Origin: Acidobacteriota bacterium
GTDB taxonomy: Bacteria; Acidobacteriota; Terriglobia; Acidiferrales; UBA7541
Length of the DNA: 64,000 nucleotides
Direction of reading: 5' to 3'
NCBI GenBank assembly: GCA_003225295.1
Contig: QHYZ01000051.1
Coordinates: forward strand, 1 to 64,000
The translations under genes and the position numbers were made by a program. Position 1 is the stretch's first letter. Each line of letters opens with the position of its first letter. The notes under the pieces are model-generated. The model had not been told where the DNA came from, searched no databases, and saw only the letters and a list, made by a program, of their open reading frames with translations. Positions 35,032-43,343 of this stretch are shown here, in pieces.

Positions 35032-36444
35032 CTAGCCGGCGCGCACGCGGTGGAAACGTTGTGCGCCGATTGCCAGCAAAGCAGGGAAGCAGACCAGAAC
35101 GTAGCGTGGCTCACAGGTCTGCAGTTGAGTAAGGAATGCGGTGCGCAGGACGATGAAGGCCACGATCAACAAAACTCCAGGATTCAGGCGCCCGGACCAC
35201 GCGGCGGCAAGACCCAGTGCAATATACAAGACGTTGAGCAGCGCCAAGCCGAGCGTGACCTCGAAGTCGATGGGATTGCTGCGATGACTTTCGGCCAGAG
35301 GCCAGAGTCGGCCGGAATAGGGTAGCAGGGTAATCCGTGGAGTAAACCACATCGCCGCGGCGCGTTCGATGGGAATCGATACATAGGTACGAATCGGATG
35401 ACGCTTTGCGCGTTGGCGTGCCAATTCTGCAAACTCCAGATCGAATGTGTGGGTCATCCCGTGGGTGCGGTTGTAGCGATCCAGCAGGGAAGCGACGCGT
35501 GAAAATTCTTCGGCAGAGTCCACTGCGTAGGAAGGCAGATTGTTCAAGTCGATTGGCTGCGAGGGCAGTTTCCAGGTGAATAGATAAGCGTCGCGAAAAC
35601 GAAACATCCAGGTTTTCGTCCAGGCGTAGAAGCCGGTCGGCAGGACGTCGCCGTACGTTTCCGCGTAGCGAGGGGCGAGGAACTGCACGCGTCCAAGACT
35701 GACCGCATTGCGAGCGGCCCAGGGCGCCAACGGCAGCAACAGACCAACGATCATCCACAACGTTGCGACCGTGAGTCCTCTCCAATTCGCAGGACGACCA
35801 TAGCGGAGCCAAAGCGCTATCAGGGCGGCAGCAAGAAGCAGGGGCGTTTCGGGCCGGACGAGCGTACCGAGACCAATAACGAACCCGCCTGCGAACCAGA
35901 CTCGCACGGCGCAGAGCAGATCGCGGTTCGAGGCGATGCGGCTTATTTGCATGGCCGCTGGCGACAGAAAGATTAAAAGCGCGAGGGTGGTGAAAAACGT
36001 TGCCAGGACTTCCGTGAGCGGCACAGCGGCGTAGTTGGCGGTGAAAGGACAGAGAGCAGTGAGCCAGAGTGCGGCCGCCGCAACGCGCCCGCGGGACGTG
36101 TCGAGAGTGCCCGCAGCCAGACCATCGGCGACACCCGCGGCCAGGACGCACGTGGCGAGGTCGACGAAAGCTTGTGCGAGCATGACTGCCTTCCGGCCGG
36201 TTCCGGCCAGGAAATAAATGCCGGCCAGAAATGCGGGATAGCCGGGCGCGCGCGCATCCGAGGGAAGAAGCTGCCCGTTTGAGTAGAAGCCGTAAACGCG
36301 GTGGTACAGCCAGTTGCGAGCAAGCTCTTCGTAATAGGCGGTATCACCGGAATAGAAGGGGAAATGCCAGATGAAAAAAAGGCGCAACCCGAGTCCGGCG
36401 AGCAATGCGGGTACGATATGTTTGAAGAACGACTTGGGGAACAT
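35032..36444 (-). CDS. GT39-like (ArnT/PMT) membrane glycosyltransferase
   Basis: I choose the ATG at 36444 (470 residues); the frame extends to 36546 but the extra part lacks family character. After the first membrane segment comes the acidic motif of lipid-linked sugar transferases (FYSGDTAYYEELARNWLYH) and RAPGYPAFLAGIYF, then about ten membrane helices. The C-terminal part is periplasmic or re-entrant. It probably transfers a sugar from a polyprenyl carrier to a lipid or protein on the outer face of the inner membrane. It converges on the paralogue pair and diverges from the ferredoxin-like gene. Confidence 0.85.
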   Translation of the reverse strand: MFPKSFFKHIVPALLAGLGLRLFFIWHFPFYSGDTAYYEELARNWLYHRVYGFYSNGQLLPSDARAPGYPAFLAGIYFLAGTGRKAVMLAQAFVDLATCVLAAGVADGLAAGTLDTSRGRVAAAALWLTALCPFTANYAAVPLTEVLATFFTTLALLIFLSPAAMQISRIASNRDLLCAVRVWFAGGFVIGLGTLVRPETPLLLAAALIALWLRYGRPANWRGLTVATLWMIVGLLLPLAPWAARNAVSLGRVQFLAPRYAETYGDVLPTGFYAWTKTWMFRFRDAYLFTWKLPSQPIDLNNLPSYAVDSAEEFSRVASLLDRYNRTHGMTHTFDLEFAELARQRAKRHPIRTYVSIPIERAAAMWFTPRITLLPYSGRLWPLAESHRSNPIDFEVTLGLALLNVLYIALGLAAAWSGRLNPGVLLIVAFIVLRTAFLTQLQTCEPRYVLVCFPALLAIGAQRFHRVRAG

Positions 36445-36551
36445 GTGTACGGCCGAACATGAATCGGATTGCACGGGCATTGTAGCAGCACCGGACTGGC
36501 GGCAATAACCACACTGACAAAGGCTTGACATTGAGGGTAAAATCACAAGAC

Positions 36552-36932
36552 ATGGCTAACGCACCGGAAGTGCTAAAAACTCCTGGAATGGTGCCCGACG
36601 AGCTGAAGCAGGAGCCGCGCTCGAAGGGCATTGTCACAGCGCGGAAGAAGAAGCCCAAGGAACTTGCCGTTATCACCGAGTGCTGCACGGGCTGTGCCGG
36701 ATCGCCCGCTTGCGTGGAGTACTGCCCGGTGGAAGACTGCATGTTCTGGGTGCCGGACGAGGACAATCCGCCGTTCGGGCGCATCCAGATTGATCCCATT
36801 CAGTGCATCGGCTGCAAGAAGTGCCTCAGCAAAGGCCCGGACGGCTGCTTCCTGGATGGCTGCCCATGGGACGCCATCGTCATGGTGGATATCGCGGAAG
36901 TAGAAAAAGAAGTTGGCCCGATGGCCTACTGA
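36552..36932 (+). CDS. Ferredoxin-like 4Fe-4S protein
   Basis: A 126-residue soluble protein from the ATG at 36552. Two clusters are likely. The first has C-C-T-G-C-A-G-S-P-A-C-V-E-Y-C-P, with a longer gap than usual between the second and third Cys. The second is CIGCKKCLSKGPDGC followed by FLDGCPWDAI, with a longer gap than the standard CxxCxxCxxxCP. The N-terminus is Lys-rich. Presumably a cytoplasmic electron carrier. It stands alone between the leftward glycosyltransferase gene and the convergent respiratory operon, so its partner is not evident. Confidence 0.85.
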   Translation: MANAPEVLKTPGMVPDELKQEPRSKGIVTARKKKPKELAVITECCTGCAGSPACVEYCPVEDCMFWVPDEDNPPFGRIQIDPIQCIGCKKCLSKGPDGCFLDGCPWDAIVMVDIAEVEKEVGPMAY

Positions 36933-37002
36933 GATCCTCGCAACCGGTGGTTAGCTCGCCTTACCTCATCCCCGGTCCTTGACCGGTGCCGCTAAAGCTC
37001 GC

Positions 37003-37914
37003 TCAAGGTTGTTGGGCGGCCGCGCGGTCACGAATGGATTTTTCGGTGAGCAAGGCTTGCTGGCGGATGCGGTCAGAGATTTCGGGGAGCTCGCGCTGGT
37101 AAGGACCGATGGCGGGCAGGTCACCGGTTTGGCCGATGAGATAGAGCGCGCGAAGGGCTTCCCAGACTTGCCCGTCGCCAGGGTCCACTGTGGCGATTTC
37201 AGTTCCGGCGGCGATGTGCGTTCCGGGCGCGACGGAGATCGTGCGAATGCGGCCGCTGATGGGGGAGCGGAGTTCCGTTGTTTGCCGGCCATCCTGCAGC
37301 TTTGCCACCAGACCGCCTTGGTGGATGGGCGTCCCCGCTTGGTCCACATCGGTCACGCGCCCGGAACGAGATGCGATAATTCTCGCGGATTGCAACAGGG
37401 CGACGATCTGCGCCCGCCCGGACGAATCGCCAAAGCGCACCAGAGAAAGCGCAGCATTGCCGCGCACCATGGGAGAGGAGTCCTCGAGCATCTTCAACAA
37501 CGCCTCGTGAAAACCCGTCCCCGAAGTGTCCTGGCCCATGACCCAGGCGTCGGTGTTGCGCACTTCCTCCACGGGATGCCAAGCCAGCCGGATCAATTCC
37601 GGGTACAAAGGCTTCACGCCGGGGTCGTGCCGCACCATGTGCTCGCCCAGCTGCACGAGCGCATGCTGGATGTGCCGCGGATGCTTTTCATCGTTCAGGA
37701 ATTCGCCGATCTGCTTATCGGAGAGCTGGCGTCCAAACCAGGTGTTCCACCAGAACAGGAACGGCATGAGGACGATCAACCAGGCAGTGAGGAAAAACAG
37801 CGCGCGATTCCGCGGGGACATTTTGTGATGCGGCGACGAAGCGGCCTTTCCCGATGAATCTTCCGGGGCAAACGCTGGCAGATCACCATTTTCTGGAGAT
37901 GGAGGGCTACCCAT
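37003..37914 (-). CDS. Membrane-anchored HEAT-repeat protein with a lipoyl-like domain
   Basis: A 303-residue protein with one membrane segment (about residues 38-56, ALFFLTAWLIVLMPFLFWW). HEAT-like helical repeats follow (about 85-180, VRNTDAWVMGQDTSG and SSPMVRGNAALSLVRFGDSS). Then comes a barrel-sandwich region resembling biotinyl/lipoyl domains of adaptor proteins (about 210-245, SGRIRTISVAPGTHIAAGTE) without the modified Lys. It is the last gene of the leftward operon with the Rieske/cytochrome b genes. I infer a periplasm-facing assembly factor or accessory subunit. Confidence 0.75.
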   Translation of the reverse strand: MGSPPSPENGDLPAFAPEDSSGKAASSPHHKMSPRNRALFFLTAWLIVLMPFLFWWNTWFGRQLSDKQIGEFLNDEKHPRHIQHALVQLGEHMVRHDPGVKPLYPELIRLAWHPVEEVRNTDAWVMGQDTSGTGFHEALLKMLEDSSPMVRGNAALSLVRFGDSSGRAQIVALLQSARIIASRSGRVTDVDQAGTPIHQGGLVAKLQDGRQTTELRSPISGRIRTISVAPGTHIAAGTEIATVDPGDGQVWEALRALYLIGQTGDLPAIGPYQRELPEISDRIRQQALLTEKSIRDRAAAQQP

Positions 37915-37930
37915 GTCTTCCTATTGGTCT

Positions 37931-38170
37931 CTAGCTCTCTTCGGAGGTCGGCGGCCGCTTGGCGGGCTCTGCTTTGCTCTTCCCCAGGAGCCCCTGGTCG
38001 CGAAGCTCCCAGAAAACATTCAGGAAGAAGATCCCGGAAATGCTCAGCATGATCAGGCTTTCGAACAGGCCATCCACCGTGGTGAGCGTCCCGGTGACGA
38101 TGATCCAACCAATCCCCGCAAGAGGGATGAGGCCAAGCAGGATGGAAATCAAGAGCATCACGGGAAGCAA
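37931..38170 (-). CDS. Small two-span membrane protein in the respiratory operon
   Basis: A 79-residue protein with two membrane helices (LPVMLLISILLGLIPLAGIG and SLIMLSISGIFFLNVFWEL) and a charged cytoplasmic tail (GKSKAEPAKRPPTSEES). No family is recognised. It lies 16 bases upstream of the HEAT-repeat gene in the same direction and follows the cupredoxin-like lipoprotein gene, so it could be a small subunit or assembly helper of the quinol-oxidising complex. That role is inferred from position only. Confidence 0.7.
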   Translation of the reverse strand: MLPVMLLISILLGLIPLAGIGWIIVTGTLTTVDGLFESLIMLSISGIFFLNVFWELRDQGLLGKSKAEPAKRPPTSEES

Positions 38171-38316
38171 TGGACCTCCTCACATTCATTCATCGCGACA
38201 GTTCCTGTCGTGACCCGATGACCTCAGCCGCGTGTGTTTGCCATGCTTACAGTTGAATTCCTCGTGCCACCTCAGCGCATGCGCTCAGAATGACACTTGC
38301 GACTATACGTCTTGTC

Positions 38317-39096
38317 TCAGGGCTTGAACGTCGCATCCACCGTCTTGGTGTCTTTCGCGGCAAGCGTGACTTTCATCTCCTGTTCGCCAAGCTTTTCATG
38401 CACGAAGGCGATAGTGTAATCGCCAGGCGGCAGGCCCTTGATTTCAAACTTGCCGTCCGGTCCAGTGACCGCATAAAACGGATTCTTGGTTACGTTGACG
38501 AACATGCGCATCCACGGGTGCTGGTTGCACTTCACGGGCAGCATAATTTCTTCGCGGGCGAAGGTCTTCTCGATAGGTGCGGCCTGAGGAGGCTGTGACT
38601 CGTTCCACTCGCGGTTATCCTTCGGCGTGGGATGAATATTGTGGGTCGTGGGATCGCTGTTGACGATCTTGACGGTCTGACCGGCCACTACGCCCAGCAC
38701 ATGGGGATGGTATTTGCAGCCGCTCTGATCGAGGGTGATGGCTTCCTTGGGAACCTCGAAAGTGCGGCTGCCCAAGCCTTCTTTCACATAGACAAAGACG
38801 TTGGCTAAGTGGCCTCCGCTGGCCATTACGTTTTCGGCCGTGTTCGTACCTTTGCAGGCGGGGTCCTGGCTCATATCAATCACCGCGGCCTTTGGCGCGG
38901 GACCATCGAACTTTACAACGCCAATGATCGTGGCTGCCGTGGCGGGATCGATGGGCGTGGCCGGCGCCGCTGGCGCGGTAGCGGCGGGAGCCGCGGGCTG
39001 TTCCTCCGCAGATTCCTTCTTGCCGCATCCCGCAAGCAGCGCGAGGCCCAGCATGGCGGGCGGGCAATAAATCGTGAGCAATTTTTTCGCTTTCAT
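38317..39096 (-). CDS. Cupredoxin-like lipoprotein
   Basis: Product of 259 residues from the ATG at 39096, with GAGGTG about nine bases upstream; a GTG four codons earlier is possible. A lipobox (LALLAGC) predicts an outer- or inner-membrane lipoprotein. After an Ala/Pro linker the body has features of a type 1 copper site: a His in THNIHPTP and a Cys-His-Met cluster in PVKCNQHPWMRM. It then closes with a carboxypeptidase-like beta-sandwich (GPDGKFEIKGLPPGDYTIAF). In the operon of a multihaem cytochrome it could shuttle electrons. Copper binding is inferred. Confidence 0.8.
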   Translation of the reverse strand: MKAKKLLTIYCPPAMLGLALLAGCGKKESAEEQPAAPAATAPAAPATPIDPATAATIIGVVKFDGPAPKAAVIDMSQDPACKGTNTAENVMASGGHLANVFVYVKEGLGSRTFEVPKEAITLDQSGCKYHPHVLGVVAGQTVKIVNSDPTTHNIHPTPKDNREWNESQPPQAAPIEKTFAREEIMLPVKCNQHPWMRMFVNVTKNPFYAVTGPDGKFEIKGLPPGDYTIAFVHEKLGEQEMKVTLAAKDTKTVDATFKP

Positions 39097-39147
39097 ATTG
39101 TCGCGCACCTCATCTAGAAATTTGCAGACTCACACAAATGGAACTTC

Positions 39148-42100
39148 TTATTCTTGGCCGCCGCGACCGGCGTTACCAGACGCTTGCACCCCGGAAGGAG
39201 CGCTGCCGCTGGAGGCGCGCGCGCGGCCCATCGCAGCGCCAACCCGCCGCTGCTCATCCGCGGTGAGCTGGAGGATGTAATCCACCAGCAGCTTGGTCTG
39301 ATCCCTATCATAGTCTCGGAACGAAGGTGGAGTAGGACCAGAAAAGACCCAGTGATCGTTTTCCCGCTTGAAAAGGCCGGAAGGCATGGAGGTGCCCGGG
39401 CTGATGGCCTGCGGGTCGATGATCCAGCGCTCCATCCAATCGGGTTTCAGGCGGCCGCGTGCTTGCAAGAAGTTGGGGGCGGTGGCGGTGCGGTCGTGAG
39501 CCGGATCGCCGGTGGCGTGACACTTCAAGCAGGGCGCTGCCGTGCTGCTAAACAGGCTCCGCGCCATCTCTGTTTCCTTCGTGGTCAGCACCGGGACCTC
39601 TTCCGGTATGTAAGGGAAGGGCTGGCGCGCCAGTGCTTGGAAGAACCGCACCAGCTTGCCTAGCTCATTTTCGGAAAAAGAGAACGTTGGCATGCGCACT
39701 TGCAGGTACGAGCGCACGCCGTTGCGATTGGTGTCCGTGCCGTTCAACGCCGGGTTTTTCAGGAAACGCAACAACCACTCGGGATCAACACGTGCGCCTT
39801 CGGTGAGGAGCTTCGGTGGCAACGTCTCCTGTCCGTCGGGGCCCTGATAGCGTGCCATCGACATGAGCGAAGTGCGTTGACCGGGAATGAGCTGGTGGCA
39901 GCCCATGCAGTTGTATTTCTTGACCACCCACCAGCCTTCCTGAATGTCGCGCCGATAATCCATGGGCCGGTATTGATAGCTGGCGGGAAGTGGGTTCTCC
40001 TGGCTGCCTAACAGAAAAGTCGTGAGCGCGCGAATCTGTTCCTTGGTCAGGTGCAAATTCGGCATTCTCAATTTTTCCGTTTCCGGTTTGTCCTTGCCCT
40101 GGTCCCAGATGTTCGGCTCGGCCAGTTTGTGTTCGAAGAAGCCCTTCTGGTCATACCAGGGTTGTTTGGCTGGACCTTCGGGCAACCGCGCTAGATCGTC
40201 TGGATCGGTGATCGGTTCGCGGCCGCCGCGCTGCGCCGTTTCTGTAAGCAACGCGAAATCCAACCGCTCAATTGGTTTGCTGCCTTCAATGGTCAGCTCC
40301 GTACCAATGCGGCCTTCGTCTTCGAGGCCGGAAATTTCATGGCATCCGGCGCAGCCGAAGTGGCGAACCCACTTCTTGCCTTCCGGCTTCAAATTTGGAT
40401 CGTCCATGAATGATGCGTCGGCATACGCGGAGGCCTCTTGCTTTTTCAACGTCACCAGATAGCTGGCGACGTCTTCCGCATCTTGAGGAGACAGCCGCAA
40501 ACTGGGCATCACGGTCATGTTCTGCACTTGCAGCTCGTGTCCATCGTTCGGGCACCTGCTGTGTTCCAGGTCAAAAATATAGGGCAGACCCTTCTTTTTG
40601 TAATCTTCGGGACCGATGTCCTTCTTTTCGTAGGGGCAGTAGGGACGCGTGCGCTCACGCGCGTTGTGAACCCAACGCACCAGATAGTCGTAGCTGTCCT
40701 TCTCACCCACGCGGGTAAGATTCGCGGCGAAGGTTCCGCCCTGCAATTGGTCGCCCTCGCCGATGGAGTGACATGCCAGGCAGCCACGCGTTTCAAACAG
40801 CTCTTGGCCGTGAGCCGCGTTTCCCGGTTTGTGCTTGGGCAAGGGATCCGTCAGCGCCGACTGCCACACGTACGCGGAGATGGCTTTGATCTGTTCATCG
40901 TTGAGCCGGAAATTCGGCATCTTGGTTGAGCTGCGGAAGTCGCTGGGCTTCTTTAGCCAAACCGGAATCCAATTCTTGTTTAATTTGAGGCGCGCGTCCT
41001 TAAGATTGGGCCCAACCTTTTTCAGGTCTTGCAGCAAGCTCTTGGTCGAACGGTCCAGCTGCACGATACGCAGGTCCAGCTTGCTGTTTGTGACTTTCAG
41101 CGCGACGGCGCGGTCGTTCAGCCGGTTGGCCTCCTCGTTGCTCTCGGCTTTGTCGGCTTCCTTCATCAAATCATCCGCTTGCTTAACATTGTCCTTCTTC
41201 TCTTGGTCGAGCTGCTTGATCTGCTGTGCGACGGAGAGCAGGTCTTCGGGTTCCTTGTCATAGCCTTCGTAACGGTGACAGCCCATGCAGCCGCGCTGGC
41301 GGAAAAGATCTTTGCCATCGCTGAGCGTCCAGCCCACTTCGTTGCTTACCAGCACCATGTCCGCAGCATGGCAGGTCTGGCAACCGGCTTCCATATTTCC
41401 CTTGCGGAACAGAGGCCAGAGCCAGTGCTCGTAGGTGCCATGCGCTTTTTCGACGCCCGTGGTTGCGCGTCCGTTGCCCTGGTGGCAAGGCGAACAGCCG
41501 TATTTTTCCGGGTCGTGAATCTTCAAGAGTTCGCGTTCCGGATGACTGGTGAAGGCGCGCGCGTACTCGTCCGGTTTCTTGTCCTTCGCTGACATGGAGG
41601 TGGCCGTCAACTTGACCGGCTCGCGAACCCCCATGTGGCAGGATTCGCAGCGGTCCACGATATTGGCTTCAGGGACGTTGATCTGCAGAATTTTTGGCGT
41701 CCAGGCTTCGGTCTTGTTCTGCAGGCCGACGAGTTGTGGGGGCGTGAGGTTCACCATGTGATCGGTGACGTAGGCATCCAGCAATTCTTTCTTTTCGTTG
41801 ACCGGCTTGATCAATTCGCCGAGCTCCGCGCTCAGTTGGGTGCGCTCGTTTTTCAAGTCGTTATAAGTCTTTTCGAGCTCGTCGTAATCCTTAAAAGTCT
41901 GTTTCTTACCGTCCGGCATTTCGGCGGCGGTGCTTTCTTTCTTGTATTCGTCCAGATTCCTTTGTTTGCGTTGTTTTGCGGAAAGACTTGTCTCGGTCTC
42001 GATGTCATACGTGGAGGCGCTCACATAGGCGCGCCGGTCGGTGAAAACGCTTTGCACGGCCAAAATCTGCGCGCTTAGGTCGCGCAGCTTTTCGTTGATT

Positions 42101-42402
42101 TCCTTGATGCGCGGGGCAGCGTTCTGACTGGCATTCTCGTAATCTTGTTTCAGCTTCTGGTAGTCGGGACTGCTCTCGACGTCTTTTTGCGACTCGCTCG
42201 ACTGCGATCGGGCAGTCTTTAGGAATGTCGAGTAGCGGTCTTTCCACTCATGCTGGAAGGCCTTCCACGGACGTTGCCCGAAGTCCTCGTCCCACAGTGC
42301 CCAGAACAGCGTGGCCATCAAGATGACCATGGAGATGACGTAATGCGGCGCGAGCGACTTGCTGACTACCGGGTCGTTTTCGGGAATGGGCTTTTCGGGC
42401 AC
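39148..42402 (-). CDS. Membrane-anchored eight-haem c-type cytochrome, 1084 residues
   Basis: One membrane segment (about residues 20-37) anchors a very large extracytoplasmic protein. A long, highly charged, probably coiled-coil stretch spans about 50-215. Eight CxxCH haem sites follow, with first Cys at residues 252, 303, 341, 372, 541, 684, 832 and 958. A second coiled coil lies at about 385-460. Two further Cys in YCPYE (589) and RCPNDGHELQ (617) are not haem sites. The C-terminus is Ala/Gly-rich. Located directly after split cytochrome b, it takes the place of the small cytochrome c1 or f and probably carries electrons onward to the oxidase encoded divergently. It may be a fusion of several cytochrome modules. 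Confidence 0.9.
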   Translation of the reverse strand: MPEKPIPENDPVVSKSLAPHYVISMVILMATLFWALWDEDFGQRPWKAFQHEWKDRYSTFLKTARSQSSESQKDVESSPDYQKLKQDYENASQNAAPRIKEINEKLRDLSAQILAVQSVFTDRRAYVSASTYDIETETSLSAKQRKQRNLDEYKKESTAAEMPDGKKQTFKDYDELEKTYNDLKNERTQLSAELGELIKPVNEKKELLDAYVTDHMVNLTPPQLVGLQNKTEAWTPKILQINVPEANIVDRCESCHMGVREPVKLTATSMSAKDKKPDEYARAFTSHPERELLKIHDPEKYGCSPCHQGNGRATTGVEKAHGTYEHWLWPLFRKGNMEAGCQTCHAADMVLVSNEVGWTLSDGKDLFRQRGCMGCHRYEGYDKEPEDLLSVAQQIKQLDQEKKDNVKQADDLMKEADKAESNEEANRLNDRAVALKVTNSKLDLRIVQLDRSTKSLLQDLKKVGPNLKDARLKLNKNWIPVWLKKPSDFRSSTKMPNFRLNDEQIKAISAYVWQSALTDPLPKHKPGNAAHGQELFETRGCLACHSIGEGDQLQGGTFAANLTRVGEKDSYDYLVRWVHNARERTRPYCPYEKKDIGPEDYKKKGLPYIFDLEHSRCPNDGHELQVQNMTVMPSLRLSPQDAEDVASYLVTLKKQEASAYADASFMDDPNLKPEGKKWVRHFGCAGCHEISGLEDEGRIGTELTIEGSKPIERLDFALLTETAQRGGREPITDPDDLARLPEGPAKQPWYDQKGFFEHKLAEPNIWDQGKDKPETEKLRMPNLHLTKEQIRALTTFLLGSQENPLPASYQYRPMDYRRDIQEGWWVVKKYNCMGCHQLIPGQRTSLMSMARYQGPDGQETLPPKLLTEGARVDPEWLLRFLKNPALNGTDTNRNGVRSYLQVRMPTFSFSENELGKLVRFFQALARQPFPYIPEEVPVLTTKETEMARSLFSSTAAPCLKCHATGDPAHDRTATAPNFLQARGRLKPDWMERWIIDPQAISPGTSMPSGLFKRENDHWVFSGPTPPSFRDYDRDQTKLLVDYILQLTADEQRRVGAAMGRARASSGSAPSGVQASGNAGRGGQE

Positions 42403-42411
42403 CAGTTCCTC

Positions 42412-43341
42412 CTAAACGTTGAACCAAGGCGTAATCCACACGTACTTAATGTGGAACAGCAACCGCAACAGCATTTTGATCGGCAATGCGAGCATGGTGA
42501 GCAGAAAGGTCATCATGATCGAGTACTGCAGCAAGCTCATGCGCTTGTAATCTTTGGCGTTGTGCCGCCGGAAAAATGCGTGCACAAGCATGCCGCCAAT
42601 GGCGAAAAAGCCTCCAACTACTGCTGCCCCGAAGATGCCTTTGCCCCAATTCGAGGTGATACCGAAGAGATCCGGCAAGTCGCGATTCACTTCATAAATG
42701 AGCCGGTTGTGGTCCCAAGTCTGCCCCGGCCAGAACCACTGCCATCCGGGTCCACGAATAAACGTGCCGATGAAAATCATCGAGACCCACAGGATGATGA
42801 AGCCAAAAAGAAAAGTTCCGATGGCAAACTTGCGTTGCTTCCAGGTGTAGTAGCCGGCGCCCAACGGGTTGGTATCGATATAGGGAATCACCATCAGACC
42901 AACGATGATCAGCGTGGGCATGACCACGCCTGCGATCCAGGGATCGAAGTAAACCAGCATTTCCTGGAGTCCGAGGAAGTACCACGGTGCCTTCGCGGGG
43001 TTCATGGTCAGGTTGGGGTTCGCCGGTTCTTCCAGCGGGGCATTCAAAGTGATGGACCAAACCATCAGGATGATGGTGACGATGATGGCGGCGAGGAATT
43101 CCACGCGCAGCAGAAACGGCCAGACATGCACTTCTTTCGCCCACGCCGGCTTGAAGGGCCACGCCTTGCGGTGATGCGTTTTCGCCAGCGCCGCATTGCC
43201 TTCGAGCTCGGCAATGATCAGGTCATTGGCGTGCGCTTGTCTCCACGCGAGGTACATATAGAAAGCCAGCAGCGGAATCATGGCGATGATTGGCACGTTG
43301 TCCGCGGCGGAGAGAATTTCCCATAGTTGCTTCCAATCCAT
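42412..43341 (-). CDS. Cytochrome b C-terminal-domain subunit (subunit IV type, extended)
   Basis: A 309-residue membrane protein equivalent to the C-terminal part of cytochrome b or PetD. The Qo-site loop is recognisable as NPAKAPWYFLGLQEMLVYFD, with APWY in place of the canonical PEWY/PDWY. An extra N-terminal helix (PIIAMIPLLAFYMYLAW) and extra C-terminal helices make it longer than PetD. It starts two bases after the stop of the N-terminal cytochrome b gene and would form the quinol site with it. Confidence 0.92.
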   Translation of the reverse strand: MDWKQLWEILSAADNVPIIAMIPLLAFYMYLAWRQAHANDLIIAELEGNAALAKTHHRKAWPFKPAWAKEVHVWPFLLRVEFLAAIIVTIILMVWSITLNAPLEEPANPNLTMNPAKAPWYFLGLQEMLVYFDPWIAGVVMPTLIIVGLMVIPYIDTNPLGAGYYTWKQRKFAIGTFLFGFIILWVSMIFIGTFIRGPGWQWFWPGQTWDHNRLIYEVNRDLPDLFGITSNWGKGIFGAAVVGGFFAIGGMLVHAFFRRHNAKDYKRMSLLQYSIMMTFLLTMLALPIKMLLRLLFHIKYVWITPWFNV

Positions 43342-43343
43342 GG

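Noticed and set aside
36960-36995. Short hairpin (CCGGTC/GACCGG) between the convergent ferredoxin and HEAT-repeat genes
   Set aside because: A stem without a T-tract; may be structural but does not meet the form of a Rho-independent terminator.
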